Source: Pantoea sp. Ap-967
GTDB lineage: Bacteria > Pseudomonadota > Gammaproteobacteria > Pseudomonadales > Pseudomonadaceae
Reading direction: 5' to 3'
Length of the DNA stretch: 64,000 nucleotides
Assembly: GCF_011752565.1 (NCBI RefSeq)
Contig: NZ_VWXK01000027.1
Location: 1 to 64,000, forward strand
In this document: piece after piece, positions 7,414-15,525 of the stretch
Layout of the letters: each line of letters begins with the position of its first letter
Position numbering within the stretch: the first letter of the stretch is position 1
Position numbers and translations under genes: made by a program
The notes under the pieces: model-generated
What the model was told of the DNA's origin: nothing
Seen by the model: the letters and a program-made list of their open reading frames with translations, nothing else
Database searches by the model: none

Positions 7414-9036
7414 CTATTGGCGCACGATCAGGTAAAGGCCGGCGGCCAGCATCAACCAGGCCGGCCAAGCGGCCGGGGCAGCCAGGCTGGCGGCCTCGGC
7501 GGCGCTGGCGGCCAGCACCGCACCCCCGGCGAGCAGGCCCGCACCGAGCAGGCGCAGGGCCCAGCGGTCGCCCTGGCGGCGCCGCTCGGGCAGTGGCGGG
7601 TCTTGCAGGTGCGGCTGCGACAGGCGTTCGAGCAGGTCGCGGGTCATGCCCGCCAGGTGCGGCAGTTGTTCGGCCTGGCTGTACAGGTTGCCGATCACCG
7701 CCTTGGGGCTCATGCGTTCGCGCATCCAGCGTTCGAGGAATGGCTTGGCGGTGCTCCACAGGTCCAGGTCCGGGTACAGCTGGCGGCCCAGGCCTTCGAT
7801 GTTGAGCAGGGTCTTTTGCAGCAGCACCAGCTGCGGCTGCACTTCCATGTTGAAGCGCCGCGCCGTCTGGAACAGGCGCATCAGCACCTGGCCGAAGGAA
7901 ATATCCTTTAACGGTTTTTCGAAGATCGGTTCGCACACGGTGCGAATCGCCGCTTCGAATTCATTGACCTTGGTGTGTGCCGGCACCCAGCCTGAATCGA
8001 TGTGCAACTGGGCCACACGGCGGTAGTCACGCTTGAAGAAGGCGATCAGGTTGCGCGCCAGGTAGTCCTGGTCCTCGGCGGTGAGGCTGCCGACGATGCC
8101 GCAGTCGATGGCGATGTACTGCGGGCTCCACGGCTTGACCGTGCTGACGAAGATGTTGCCCGGGTGCATGTCGGCGTGGAAGAAGCTGTCGCGGAACACC
8201 TGGGTGAAGAACACCTCCACGCCGCGCTCGGCCAGCAGCTTCATGTCGGTGCGCTGGTCGGCCAGGGTGGCCATGTCGGTCACCGGCACCCCGTAGATGC
8301 GCTCCATCACCAGCACCTTGGGCCGGCACAAGTCCCAGTACACCTGGGGCACGTACATCAGCTCGGAGCCTTCGAAGTTGCGCCGCAACTGGCTGGCGTT
8401 GGCCGCCTCGCGCAGCAGGTCGAGCTCGTCGTAGATGGTTTTCTCGTAGTCGCCGACGATTTCCACCGGGTGCAGGCGGCGGGCATCGGCCGAGGCGCGC
8501 TCGGCGGCCTTGGCGATCAGGAACAGCCAGGCCAGGTCCTGGGCGATGACCGGCTTGAGGCCAGGACGCACCACCTTGACCACCACTTCCTCGCCGCTTT
8601 TGAGGCGGGCGGCGTGCACCTGGGCCACCGAGGCCGAGGCCAGCGGCTCGACGTCGAAGCGGCTGAACAGCTGCGCCACCGGCGCGCCCAGCTGCGACTC
8701 GATCAGCGCCACGGCCTGCTTGGGGTCGAACGGCGGCACGCGGTCCTGCAGCAGCATCAGCTCATCGGCGATGTCGTTGGGCAGCAGGTCGCGGCGGGTG
8801 GACAGCAGCTGGCCGAACTTGATGAAGATCGGCCCCAGGTCTTGCAGCGCCAGGCGCAGGCGTGCGCCACGGCTAAGCGCCGAGGGCTTGCGGGGCAGCC
8901 AGCGCCACGGCATCAGCAGGCGCAAGCTGGCCAGCCACCAGGGCAGCAGCGGTTGGTCGAACAGCAGGTCATCGAGACGGTAGCGGATCACCACGCGCTG
9001 GATGCGGAAAAGACGGCGGACGGCGAGCAGCTTCAT
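7414..9036 (-). CDS. ubiB: Ubiquinone biosynthesis kinase-like protein UbiB
   Basis: A 540-residue ABC1/ADCK/UbiB-family atypical kinase-like ATPase required for coenzyme Q synthesis. The family-defining KxGQ motif (IKFGQLLSTRRDLLP), the nucleotide-binding region with VKVVRPGL, and the HADMHPGN loop with downstream DCG are present. Two hydrophobic segments close the C-terminus (about residues 495-537), anchoring it at the inner membrane. It overlaps ubiJ by 4 bp in the order ubiE-ubiJ-ubiB. Length is close to the E. coli protein. Confidence 0.97.
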   Translation of the reverse strand: MKLLAVRRLFRIQRVVIRYRLDDLLFDQPLLPWWLASLRLLMPWRWLPRKPSALSRGARLRLALQDLGPIFIKFGQLLSTRRDLLPNDIADELMLLQDRVPPFDPKQAVALIESQLGAPVAQLFSRFDVEPLASASVAQVHAARLKSGEEVVVKVVRPGLKPVIAQDLAWLFLIAKAAERASADARRLHPVEIVGDYEKTIYDELDLLREAANASQLRRNFEGSELMYVPQVYWDLCRPKVLVMERIYGVPVTDMATLADQRTDMKLLAERGVEVFFTQVFRDSFFHADMHPGNIFVSTVKPWSPQYIAIDCGIVGSLTAEDQDYLARNLIAFFKRDYRRVAQLHIDSGWVPAHTKVNEFEAAIRTVCEPIFEKPLKDISFGQVLMRLFQTARRFNMEVQPQLVLLQKTLLNIEGLGRQLYPDLDLWSTAKPFLERWMRERMSPKAVIGNLYSQAEQLPHLAGMTRDLLERLSQPHLQDPPLPERRRQGDRWALRLLGAGLLAGGAVLAASAAEAASLAAPAAWPAWLMLAAGLYLIVRQ

Positions 9037-9656
9037 GCGTTATCGCTGGTATCAAGGGATCGGGAGAGGCGCTGCAGGCGCGCCTCGAGGCGTTCGATGT
9101 CGAGCTTGAGGCTGTCGAGCTCGCTGAAGGCGGCTTCGGCTTCGCGCTTGCCCACCAGGGTGCGCGACTCTTCGGCCAGGTATTCGGACAGGTTGTCGCT
9201 GAAACGTCCCAGGCCCTGGCGGGTCCAGCGTGCGCGCAGGCGAATGTGCCCGGCCAGCATCGCCGTGGCCACCGGGCCCAGCCAGCGTTGCAGCTCGTGC
9301 TCCCAGTCCAGCTCCAGGTCCTGCAGCACGCCGAACAGGTCGAGCAGCACGGCGCTGTCGCCATGCAGTTCCACCTGCGGGCTGTGCAGCACGGCGGTTT
9401 TGTCGCGGGCCACGGCCAGTTGCACCAGGCTGCCGGCCGGGGCGCGCAGGCTGCAGTCGACTTCACCTTCCCAGTGGGCGGCGAGCATCAGGCCTTCTTC
9501 ATCGGGCAGGATGAACACCCGCAGGGCGGGCTGGCGGCAGTCGATCTCGATGACCTTGCCTTCCAGCGCGGCCAGGCGCGGCAAGGCCGTGCTGTCCATG
9601 CGCAGCACGCGGTTCAGGCCATGTTCGACGCTGGCGAGCAGCCCGGCCAGCAGCAT
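9033..9656 (-). CDS. ubiJ: Ubiquinone biosynthesis accessory factor UbiJ (SCP2 domain)
   Basis: A 207-residue protein with an N-terminal SCP2 sterol-carrier-like lipid-binding domain (about residues 15-115) and a C-terminal coiled coil (EAAFSELDSLKLDIERLEARLQRL region). UbiJ is a non-catalytic member of the soluble Coq complex that holds the hydrophobic intermediates. Placement between ubiE and ubiB, with a 1-bp overlap on one side and 4 bp on the other, supports the call. Confidence 0.94.
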   Translation of the reverse strand: MLLAGLLASVEHGLNRVLRMDSTALPRLAALEGKVIEIDCRQPALRVFILPDEEGLMLAAHWEGEVDCSLRAPAGSLVQLAVARDKTAVLHSPQVELHGDSAVLLDLFGVLQDLELDWEHELQRWLGPVATAMLAGHIRLRARWTRQGLGRFSDNLSEYLAEESRTLVGKREAEAAFSELDSLKLDIERLEARLQRLSRSLDTSDNA

Positions 9657-10426
9657 CAGGGCTTGATTCCCCGGTGCACGGCAACGATGCCGCTGGTCAT
9701 GTTGTGGTAGGTGACACGGTCGAAACCGGCCTCGACCATCATGCTCTTGAGGGTTTCCTGGTCGGGGTGCATGCGGATCGATTCGGCCAGGTAGCGGTAG
9801 CTCTCGGCGTCATTGGTGATCAGCTTGCCGGCCAGCGGCATGAAGGCGAACGAGTAGGCGTCGTAGGCCTTGGACATCAGCTTGTTGGTCGGCTTGGAGA
9901 ATTCCAGGATCAACAGCCGCCCACCGGGCTTGAGCACGCGCAGCATCGAGCGGATGGCTGCGTCCTTGTGGGTGACGTTGCGCAGGCCAAAGGCGATGGT
10001 CACGCAGTCGAAGTGGTTGTCCGGGAACGGCAGCTTTTCGGCGTCGGCCTGAACGAACTCGATGTTGCCGGCCACGCCGCGGTCGAGCAGGCGGTCACGG
10101 CCAACCTTGAGCATCGAATCGTTGATGTCGGCGAGTACCACCTGCCCGCTCGGGCCTACCAAGCGCGAGAACTTGGCGGCCAGGTCGCCGGTGCCGCCGG
10201 CGATGTCCAGCACGCGGTTGCCGGCGCGCACGCCCGACAGCTCGATGGTGAAGCGCTTCCACAAGCGGTGCATGCCGCCGGAGAGCACGTCGTTCATCAG
10301 GTCGTACTTGGCGGCCACCGAGTGGAACACTTCGGCGACTTTCTTCGCCTTCTGGCTTTCAGGCACGTCCTGGTAGCCGAAGTGGGTGGTGGGTTCGGCG
10401 TGTTCGCCTTTGCGCTGGTCGTTCAT
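9656..10426 (-). CDS. ubiE: Ubiquinone/menaquinone C-methyltransferase UbiE
   Basis: A 256-residue class I methyltransferase that adds the C-methyl group to the demethoxy-benzoquinol intermediate of ubiquinone. The SAM-binding motif VLDIAGGTGDLA and the family signatures YDLMNDVLSGGMHRLWK and GFDRVTYHNMTSGIVAVHRG are all visible. It is the first gene of ubiE-ubiJ-ubiB and is divergent from the PHA-region genes, with 124 bp between them. Confidence 0.98.
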   Translation of the reverse strand: MNDQRKGEHAEPTTHFGYQDVPESQKAKKVAEVFHSVAAKYDLMNDVLSGGMHRLWKRFTIELSGVRAGNRVLDIAGGTGDLAAKFSRLVGPSGQVVLADINDSMLKVGRDRLLDRGVAGNIEFVQADAEKLPFPDNHFDCVTIAFGLRNVTHKDAAIRSMLRVLKPGGRLLILEFSKPTNKLMSKAYDAYSFAFMPLAGKLITNDAESYRYLAESIRMHPDQETLKSMMVEAGFDRVTYHNMTSGIVAVHRGIKP

Positions 10427-10550
10427 ATCGCTTCACCGGAAAAAATTACCGCCATTCTAGGGCGAACGGGCGGATTTGTCTTGGCGGGGTGTGCCCCGGG
10501 GCAGGCGCGGGCATAATGCCCATTATGTCTACATACCCAGGAATACCCGC

Positions 10551-10826
10551 ATGACCCAGATCAGCGTCGAACGCAAACACTCCCTCGGCCGCGAAGCCGC
10601 CCGCGCCAAGGCCGAAGCGTTGGTCGACAAGCTCAGCCGCGAATACGACCTCAAGGCCACCTGGAACGGTGACCGGGTGGATGTGGCGCGCAGCGGCGCC
10701 AACGGCAGCGTGCACATTGGCGAAGACAGCATCCGCGTGGAGCTGAAGCTGGGCATGATGCTGTCGATGATGAGCGGCACCATCAAGGGCGAGATCGAAC
10801 GGGCGCTGGACAAGGCCCTGGCCTGA
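10551..10826 (+). CDS. Polyhydroxyalkanoic acid system family protein
   Basis: A 91-residue small protein of the PHA granule-region family (putative polyhydroxyalkanoic acid system protein). The N-terminal Met-Thr-Gln-Ile-Ser-Val-Glu-Arg start at 10551 matches the family better than the longer in-frame ORF. A basic, Ala-rich helix (residues 8-30) is followed by a short beta region ending in the GEIERALDKALA helix. Its biochemical role is not established. It lies beside phaI-phaF and may be linked to granule biology. Confidence 0.8.
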   Translation: MTQISVERKHSLGREAARAKAEALVDKLSREYDLKATWNGDRVDVARSGANGSVHIGEDSIRVELKLGMMLSMMSGTIKGEIERALDKALA

Positions 10827-10934
10827 GGCCCTGCCACCTTAGGGTGAAGATTCTAATTTCCCTCTCTACCTTGTGCTCAAGCCCAACCTCCATGGGCGGT
10901 TCCTCCCTCCACTCATGAGCATGAGGTACAGAAC

Positions 10935-11354
10935 ATGGCCAAAGTGAATGTGAAGCACAAGGACGACGCTCCGGGCACCCTGAGCGAAGTGCGCGGTTAT
11001 GCGCGCAAGATCTGGCTCGCCGGTATCGGCGCCTACGCCCGTGTCGGCCAGGAAGGTTCCGACTACTTCAAGGAACTGGTAAAAGCTGGTGAAGGCGTCG
11101 AGAAACGTGGCAAGAAGCGCATCGACAAAGAGCTCGATGCCGCCAACCACCAGCTCGAAGAAGCCGGTGAAGAAGTCAGCCGCGTACGTGGCAAGGTCGA
11201 GCTGCAGCTCGACAAGATCGAAAGAGCTTTCGACGCACGGGTAGGCCGCGCCTTGAATCGCCTTGGCATTCCGTCTAAACATGACGTTGAGGCGTTGTCC
11301 ATCAAGCTTGAACAGCTGCATGAGCTGCTTGAGCGCGTCGCGCACAAACCATAA
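10935..11354 (+). CDS. phaI: PHA granule-associated phasin PhaI
   Basis: A 139-residue phasin that coats medium-chain-length PHA granules. The N-terminal phasin block (YARKIWLAGIGAYARVGQEG) is nearly repeated in PhaF downstream. The rest is predicted long amphipathic helix with the sequence pattern of a coiled coil, ending in KLEQLHELLERV. GAGG lies upstream of the ATG. phaF follows after 10 bp, and both genes run opposite to the phaC1-Z-C2-D genes. Confidence 0.96.
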   Translation: MAKVNVKHKDDAPGTLSEVRGYARKIWLAGIGAYARVGQEGSDYFKELVKAGEGVEKRGKKRIDKELDAANHQLEEAGEEVSRVRGKVELQLDKIERAFDARVGRALNRLGIPSKHDVEALSIKLEQLHELLERVAHKP

Positions 11355-11364
11355 GGAGAGCAGG

Positions 11365-12138
11365 ATGGCTGGCAAGAAGAGTACCGACAAAGAAGGCAGC
11401 TCCTGGATTGGCGGGATCGAGAAATACTCCCGCAAGATCTGGCTGGCAGGGCTGGGTATCTATTCGAAAGTCGACCAGGATGGGCCGAAGCTGTTCGACT
11501 CGCTGGTGAAGGACGGCGAAAAGGCCGAGAAGCAGGCAAAGAAAACCGCTGAAGACGTGGCAGAAAGCGCCAAGTCCTCGACCACCTCGCGGGTTTCCGG
11601 GGTGAAGGACCGTGCACTGGGCAAGTGGAGCGAACTCGAAGAAGCCTTCGACAAGCGCCTGAACAGCGCCATCTCGCGCCTGGGCGTGCCAAGCCGCAAC
11701 GAGATCAAGGCCCTGCACCAGCAGGTCGACAGCCTGACCAAGCAGATCGAGAAACTGACCGGTGCGTCGGTTACCCCGATCTCCTCGCGCTCGGCCGCCG
11801 CCAAGCCGGCAGCGGCCAAGGCTGCTGCCAAGCCACTGGCCAAGGCCCCGGCAAAAACGGCAGCGGCCAAGCCGGCGGCTAAAACGGCCGCCGCTAAGCC
11901 AGCGGCCAAGACCGCAGCGGCCAAGCCAGCCGCAAAACCTGCTGCCAAGCCGGTTGCAGCCAAGCCTGTCGCGGCGAAGAAACCGGCCGTGAAGAAAGCC
12001 CCGGCCAAGCCTGCTGCCGCCAAGCCAGCTGCACCGGCTGCCAGCGCCGCACCGGCGGCTACCCCGGCACCGGCCCCAAGCGCCGCCCCGGCCAGCAACC
12101 CGCCATCGGCACCGGCCAGCACCGGTTCGCTGCTCTGA
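11365..12138 (+). CDS. phaF: PHA granule-associated phasin and nucleoid-binding protein PhaF
   Basis: A 257-residue two-part protein. The N-terminal half (to about residue 135) is a phasin domain resembling PhaI, with YSRKIWLAGLGIYSKV and a coiled coil (LHQQVDSLTKQIEKL). The C-terminal half is a histone-H1-like tail of repeated AAKPAA-type units rich in Lys, Ala and Pro that binds DNA and helps divide granules between daughter cells. The ATG at 11365 is preceded by AGGAGAGCAGG. It is the last gene of the phaI-phaF unit. The low-complexity tail spans about 11800-12110. Confidence 0.97.
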   Translation: MAGKKSTDKEGSSWIGGIEKYSRKIWLAGLGIYSKVDQDGPKLFDSLVKDGEKAEKQAKKTAEDVAESAKSSTTSRVSGVKDRALGKWSELEEAFDKRLNSAISRLGVPSRNEIKALHQQVDSLTKQIEKLTGASVTPISSRSAAAKPAAAKAAAKPLAKAPAKTAAAKPAAKTAAAKPAAKTAAAKPAAKPAAKPVAAKPVAAKKPAVKKAPAKPAAAKPAAPAASAAPAATPAPAPSAAPASNPPSAPASTGSLL

Positions 12139-12177
12139 TCGCGGCGTGATGCCTTCGCGGCGGTTCGGCGTCCCGAC

Positions 12178-12215
12178 AAGCCCGCTCCTGTAGGAGCGGG
12201 CTTGCCCCGCGAATG
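12178..12215. repeat. REP with abutting palindrome between phaF and phaD
   Basis: AAGCCCGCTCCT (12178-12189), a 2-nt spacer and AGGAGCGGGCTT (12192-12203) make a perfect 12-bp inverted repeat that runs into a REP copy. It lies between the convergent phaF and phaD genes and could act as a two-way transcription barrier, though neither side carries a long T-run. Confidence 0.8.
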
Positions 12216-12245
12216 CGTCGGTGCAGCAACACACCCGTGTCAGGC

Positions 12246-12860
12246 CTACCCCTCTAGATACCGCACCGCCAACTGCTCAGCCTGCGCCCGCGCCTGTTCC
12301 TGCAAATGCGGCGCCACCAGCATCATCACCTGGTACACCACGATCCCCACATCCCCCTCGCGCCCCAGCACCCGCTGGTAATCGAGCGAGAACATCAGGG
12401 TCAAGGTGATCTGCTCCACCAGTTGCCCCAGCGCCTGGGTTTCACTGGTCACCAAGCCCTGCCCCTTGAGGCTGGCCAGCAAGGCCGCCAGCGTGCGCTT
12501 GAGCGCGTTTATCAAGCTGCGCATGCCGCGCGCAAGCTTTGGCAGGCGCCCGGTCAGGTTGGACAGGTCCTGGAACAGGAACCGGTACTGGGCCATGCGC
12601 TCGACGATCAGGTGCAGGAACAGCCAGTAGTCCTCGGCCTCCAGGCGCACCTCCAGCGGTGGGTCCAGCAGGGGCACCAGGGCTTCCTCGAAGCGCTCGA
12701 ACAGCCCCAGCACCAGCGGCTCCTTGCCGTGGAAGTGGTAGTACAGGTTGCCCGGGCTGATGCCCAGCTCGTTGGCGATCTCCAGGGTCGAGACGTTGGG
12801 CTCGCCCTGCTGGTTGAACAGCTGCAGGGCGCATTCGAGTATCCGGTCGCGGGTCTTCAT
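12246..12860 (-). CDS. phaD: TetR-family PHA regulator PhaD
   Basis: A 204-residue TetR-family transcription factor. The N-terminal helix-turn-helix (STLEIANELGISPGNLYYHF, about residues 24-43) is followed by an all-helical effector domain. PhaD is known as the carbon-source-dependent activator of the pha genes in P. putida. Here it closes the phaC1-phaZ-phaC2-phaD array, starting 13 bp after phaC2. Its binding sites are expected upstream of phaC1 and phaI. Confidence 0.95.
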   Translation of the reverse strand: MKTRDRILECALQLFNQQGEPNVSTLEIANELGISPGNLYYHFHGKEPLVLGLFERFEEALVPLLDPPLEVRLEAEDYWLFLHLIVERMAQYRFLFQDLSNLTGRLPKLARGMRSLINALKRTLAALLASLKGQGLVTSETQALGQLVEQITLTLMFSLDYQRVLGREGDVGIVVYQVMMLVAPHLQEQARAQAEQLAVRYLEG

Positions 12861-12873
12861 CCAGTCGGGGTAC

Positions 12874-14556
12874 TCATCGGCTCAGGACATACGTGCCTGG
12901 CGCAGGGCCCAGCGGTGGGTAGGTGCTGTTGCCCAGCTCGGTGCGCGGCACCTTCAGCGGCCCGGAGCGCGGCGTCACCCACTCCAGCCACAACGGCCAC
13001 CAGCTGCCCTCGCGGCGCTGGGCGTCGTGGAACCAGGCACGCGGGTCGCTGGACAGCTTGGGGTTCTCGAGGAAATACGCCTTGGGGTTGCCCGGCGGGT
13101 TGATGATGCTCTGGATATGCCCACTGTTGGCCAGCACGAACTGGCGCTCGCCGCCCAGCAGCAACGCCGAGCGATACACCGCATCCCACGGGGTGATGTG
13201 GTCGTTGCTGCCCGCCACGGTGAAGCTGTCCAGGTCCACCTGTTGCAGGTCGATCGGCGTGCCGCACACCTCAAGCCCGGCGGCGTGGGTGAGCGGGTTG
13301 AGCTTGAAGAAGTCCAGCAGGTCGCCGTGCAGGGCCGCTGGCAGGCGCGTGCTGTCGGCGTTCCAGTAGAGGATGTCGAAGGCCGGTGGGGTCTTGCCGA
13401 GCAGGTAGTTGTTGACCCAATAGTTCCAGATCAGGTCGTTGGGCCGCATCCAGGCGAAAATCCGCGCCACCTCGCCACCGTCCAGCACGCCGCGCTGGTA
13501 GGAGCGGCGCTTGGCCGCCTCGATGGTCTGCTCGTCGGCGAACAGGCTGGCGGGGCTGTCGAACTTGCTGTCGAGCAGGCTCACCAGGTAGGTGGCGCTG
13601 CGCACCCGGCGCAGCTGGTGCTTGGCTTGCAGGTGGCCTTGCAGCGCGGCCATGGTCAGGCCACCTGCGCAGGCGCCCATCAGGTTCGGGTCGCGGCTGC
13701 CGCTGATGCTGCGGCAGGCGTTCAGGGCTTCTTCCAGTGCCTGCACGTAGCTCGACAGGCCCCATTCGCGGTGGCGCGGGTCGGGGTTGCGCCAGCTGAC
13801 CATGAACACCTGCAGGCCGCTTTTGAGCATGTACTGGACGAAGCTGTTGTTCGGCTGCAGGTCGAAGATGTAGTACTTGTTGATCTGCGGTGGCACCACC
13901 AGCACCGGCCGGGCGTGTTGCTTCTCGCTCATCGGCTTGTACTGGATCAGCTCCAGCAGGTCGTTGCGAAACACCACCGCGCCAGGGGTGGCCGCCAGGT
14001 TGCCACCCACCTCGAAGGCGCGCTCGTCCACCTGGCGTGGCAGGCCGTCGTTGTGCCGCAGGTCGTCGAGCAGGTGGGCCACGCCGCGTACCAAGCTCTG
14101 CCCACCGGTGTTGAACAGCTCCTTCACCGCCAGCGGGTTGAGCAGCGAATTGCTCGGTGCCAGGGCGTCGTTGATCAAGGTGAACAGAAAGTGCGCACGG
14201 GCGCGGTCGTCGTCGTCCAGGTGGCTTTCGTCGATCCACAGGCGGGTTTGCTTCTGCCACGCCAGGTAGGCCTGCAGGCCGCGCCGGTAGAACGGGTTCT
14301 GGCTCCACGTCGGGTCGTTGAAGCGAGTGTCCCGCGGGCTGGGTTGGTAAGGCGTGTCGCCGAGCATCACCCGGCCCAGCTGGCCGCCCAGGGCCACCAG
14401 GTGGCGGGCGGTGTGCAGGGGGTTGAGCAGGCCGTGGCGGCCCACGCTGCGCAACGTCGAGATCAGGTCACGGCCGCGCACACCGAGGATGGCGTTCTGT
14501 ACGTTCATGCTGGTGGCGGGAAGCGTTGACGTTCCCTTGGCCGTTTTTTCTTTCAT
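12874..14556 (-). CDS. phaC2: Class II medium-chain-length PHA synthase 2
   Basis: A 560-residue granule-associated polymerase of (R)-3-hydroxyacyl-CoA. The lipase-like box G-A-C-A-G-G places the catalytic Cys at residue 296. The Asp/His pair lies in SNDHITPW and the second His in NSGHIQSI. It is paralogous to PhaC1 over its full length (same C296 position). It sits between phaZ and phaD on the same strand. Confidence 0.97.
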   Translation of the reverse strand: MKEKTAKGTSTLPATSMNVQNAILGVRGRDLISTLRSVGRHGLLNPLHTARHLVALGGQLGRVMLGDTPYQPSPRDTRFNDPTWSQNPFYRRGLQAYLAWQKQTRLWIDESHLDDDDRARAHFLFTLINDALAPSNSLLNPLAVKELFNTGGQSLVRGVAHLLDDLRHNDGLPRQVDERAFEVGGNLAATPGAVVFRNDLLELIQYKPMSEKQHARPVLVVPPQINKYYIFDLQPNNSFVQYMLKSGLQVFMVSWRNPDPRHREWGLSSYVQALEEALNACRSISGSRDPNLMGACAGGLTMAALQGHLQAKHQLRRVRSATYLVSLLDSKFDSPASLFADEQTIEAAKRRSYQRGVLDGGEVARIFAWMRPNDLIWNYWVNNYLLGKTPPAFDILYWNADSTRLPAALHGDLLDFFKLNPLTHAAGLEVCGTPIDLQQVDLDSFTVAGSNDHITPWDAVYRSALLLGGERQFVLANSGHIQSIINPPGNPKAYFLENPKLSSDPRAWFHDAQRREGSWWPLWLEWVTPRSGPLKVPRTELGNSTYPPLGPAPGTYVLSR

Positions 14557-14611
14557 GGCAACACTCCGTTGTCAGGCCACGGCTTGGTTTCATGCAACAG
14601 CAAGCAACAAA

Positions 14612-15463
14612 TCAGCCACCGGTGGCGGGGCTGGGGTGCATGACCGCGCGCTGACGCTCTTGCTGGAGAAACTTCATGATGATGGGGGCGACGGCCTCGG
14701 CCCGGGTGATCAGGAACAAATGACCGTCGTCGATAATGTGTAGCTGGGCATTGGGAATTCGCCAGGCCAGCAGGCGCATGTTGATCAAGGGAATCAGCGG
14801 GTCGTCGTCACCGGCCAGCACCAGGGTTGGCTGCTGGATCTTGTGCAGCCAGTGGACGCTGGTCCAGCCAAGGCCGGCGAACAGCTGCCAGTAGTAGCCC
14901 AGCTTGCCGCCCGAGCGCACCTTGGCTGCGTGGTGCATGGCCAAGTCCGGGTTGCGGCGAAAGCCGCCCCCGTAGATCAGCGGCGCGATGCGCAGCACGT
15001 GGGAGGGCTGCACGTAGCGCCGCGGGCTTGCCATCATCCACAGCACCTTGGGCTTGCCCGGCACCATCACCGCACCGGCGGCGGTGGCGGCCAGCACCAG
15101 CTTCTTGCAACGCTCCGGATAGTCATGGGCGAACTGCTGGGCCAGGGCGCCGCCCCAGGACACGCCGATGACGTTGACCTGGCCGTAGTCCAGGTAGTCG
15201 AGCATGCGCGCACACAGTTTGGCCAGGCCTGGGAAGCGGTACGGATGCTTGGGGGTGGACGAGCCACCCACGCCCGGCACGTCGAAGGCGATCACCTCCA
15301 GGTCCGGGTCCAGGGCCTCGATGAACGGGAATACCAGCTCCAGGTTGGCGCCGATGCCATTGAAGATCAGCAGCGGCGTCAGGTGTGGCTTGCCTGGGCG
15401 CACGGCGGTGCGGATGGATTGGTCGTCCAGTTCAACGGTGCGGTAAACGTAGGGTTGCGACAT
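14612..15463 (-). CDS. phaZ: Intracellular medium-chain-length PHA depolymerase
   Basis: A 283-residue alpha/beta hydrolase that degrades stored PHA. The nucleophile is S102 in GVSWGG. The acid and His lie in the DDDPL and DDGHLFL regions. The ATG at 15463 was taken because it gives the well-known 283-residue length and removes a 63-residue unlikely extension. The gene is flanked by the two synthases, the standard layout in pseudomonads. Confidence 0.97.
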   Translation of the reverse strand: MSQPYVYRTVELDDQSIRTAVRPGKPHLTPLLIFNGIGANLELVFPFIEALDPDLEVIAFDVPGVGGSSTPKHPYRFPGLAKLCARMLDYLDYGQVNVIGVSWGGALAQQFAHDYPERCKKLVLAATAAGAVMVPGKPKVLWMMASPRRYVQPSHVLRIAPLIYGGGFRRNPDLAMHHAAKVRSGGKLGYYWQLFAGLGWTSVHWLHKIQQPTLVLAGDDDPLIPLINMRLLAWRIPNAQLHIIDDGHLFLITRAEAVAPIIMKFLQQERQRAVMHPSPATGG

Positions 15464-15525
15464 GCACGTGGCTCGGTGGTGAAAAAATCGCCGTGGTGCC
15501 CAGCGGGCCGCCACGGCATTGCAGC

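Noticed and set aside
10827..10934. PhaD operator before phaI
   Set aside because: Only short inverted pieces (CTCAT-N4-ATGAG, CACC-N4-GGTG) are seen, and neither resembles the repeats before phaC1.
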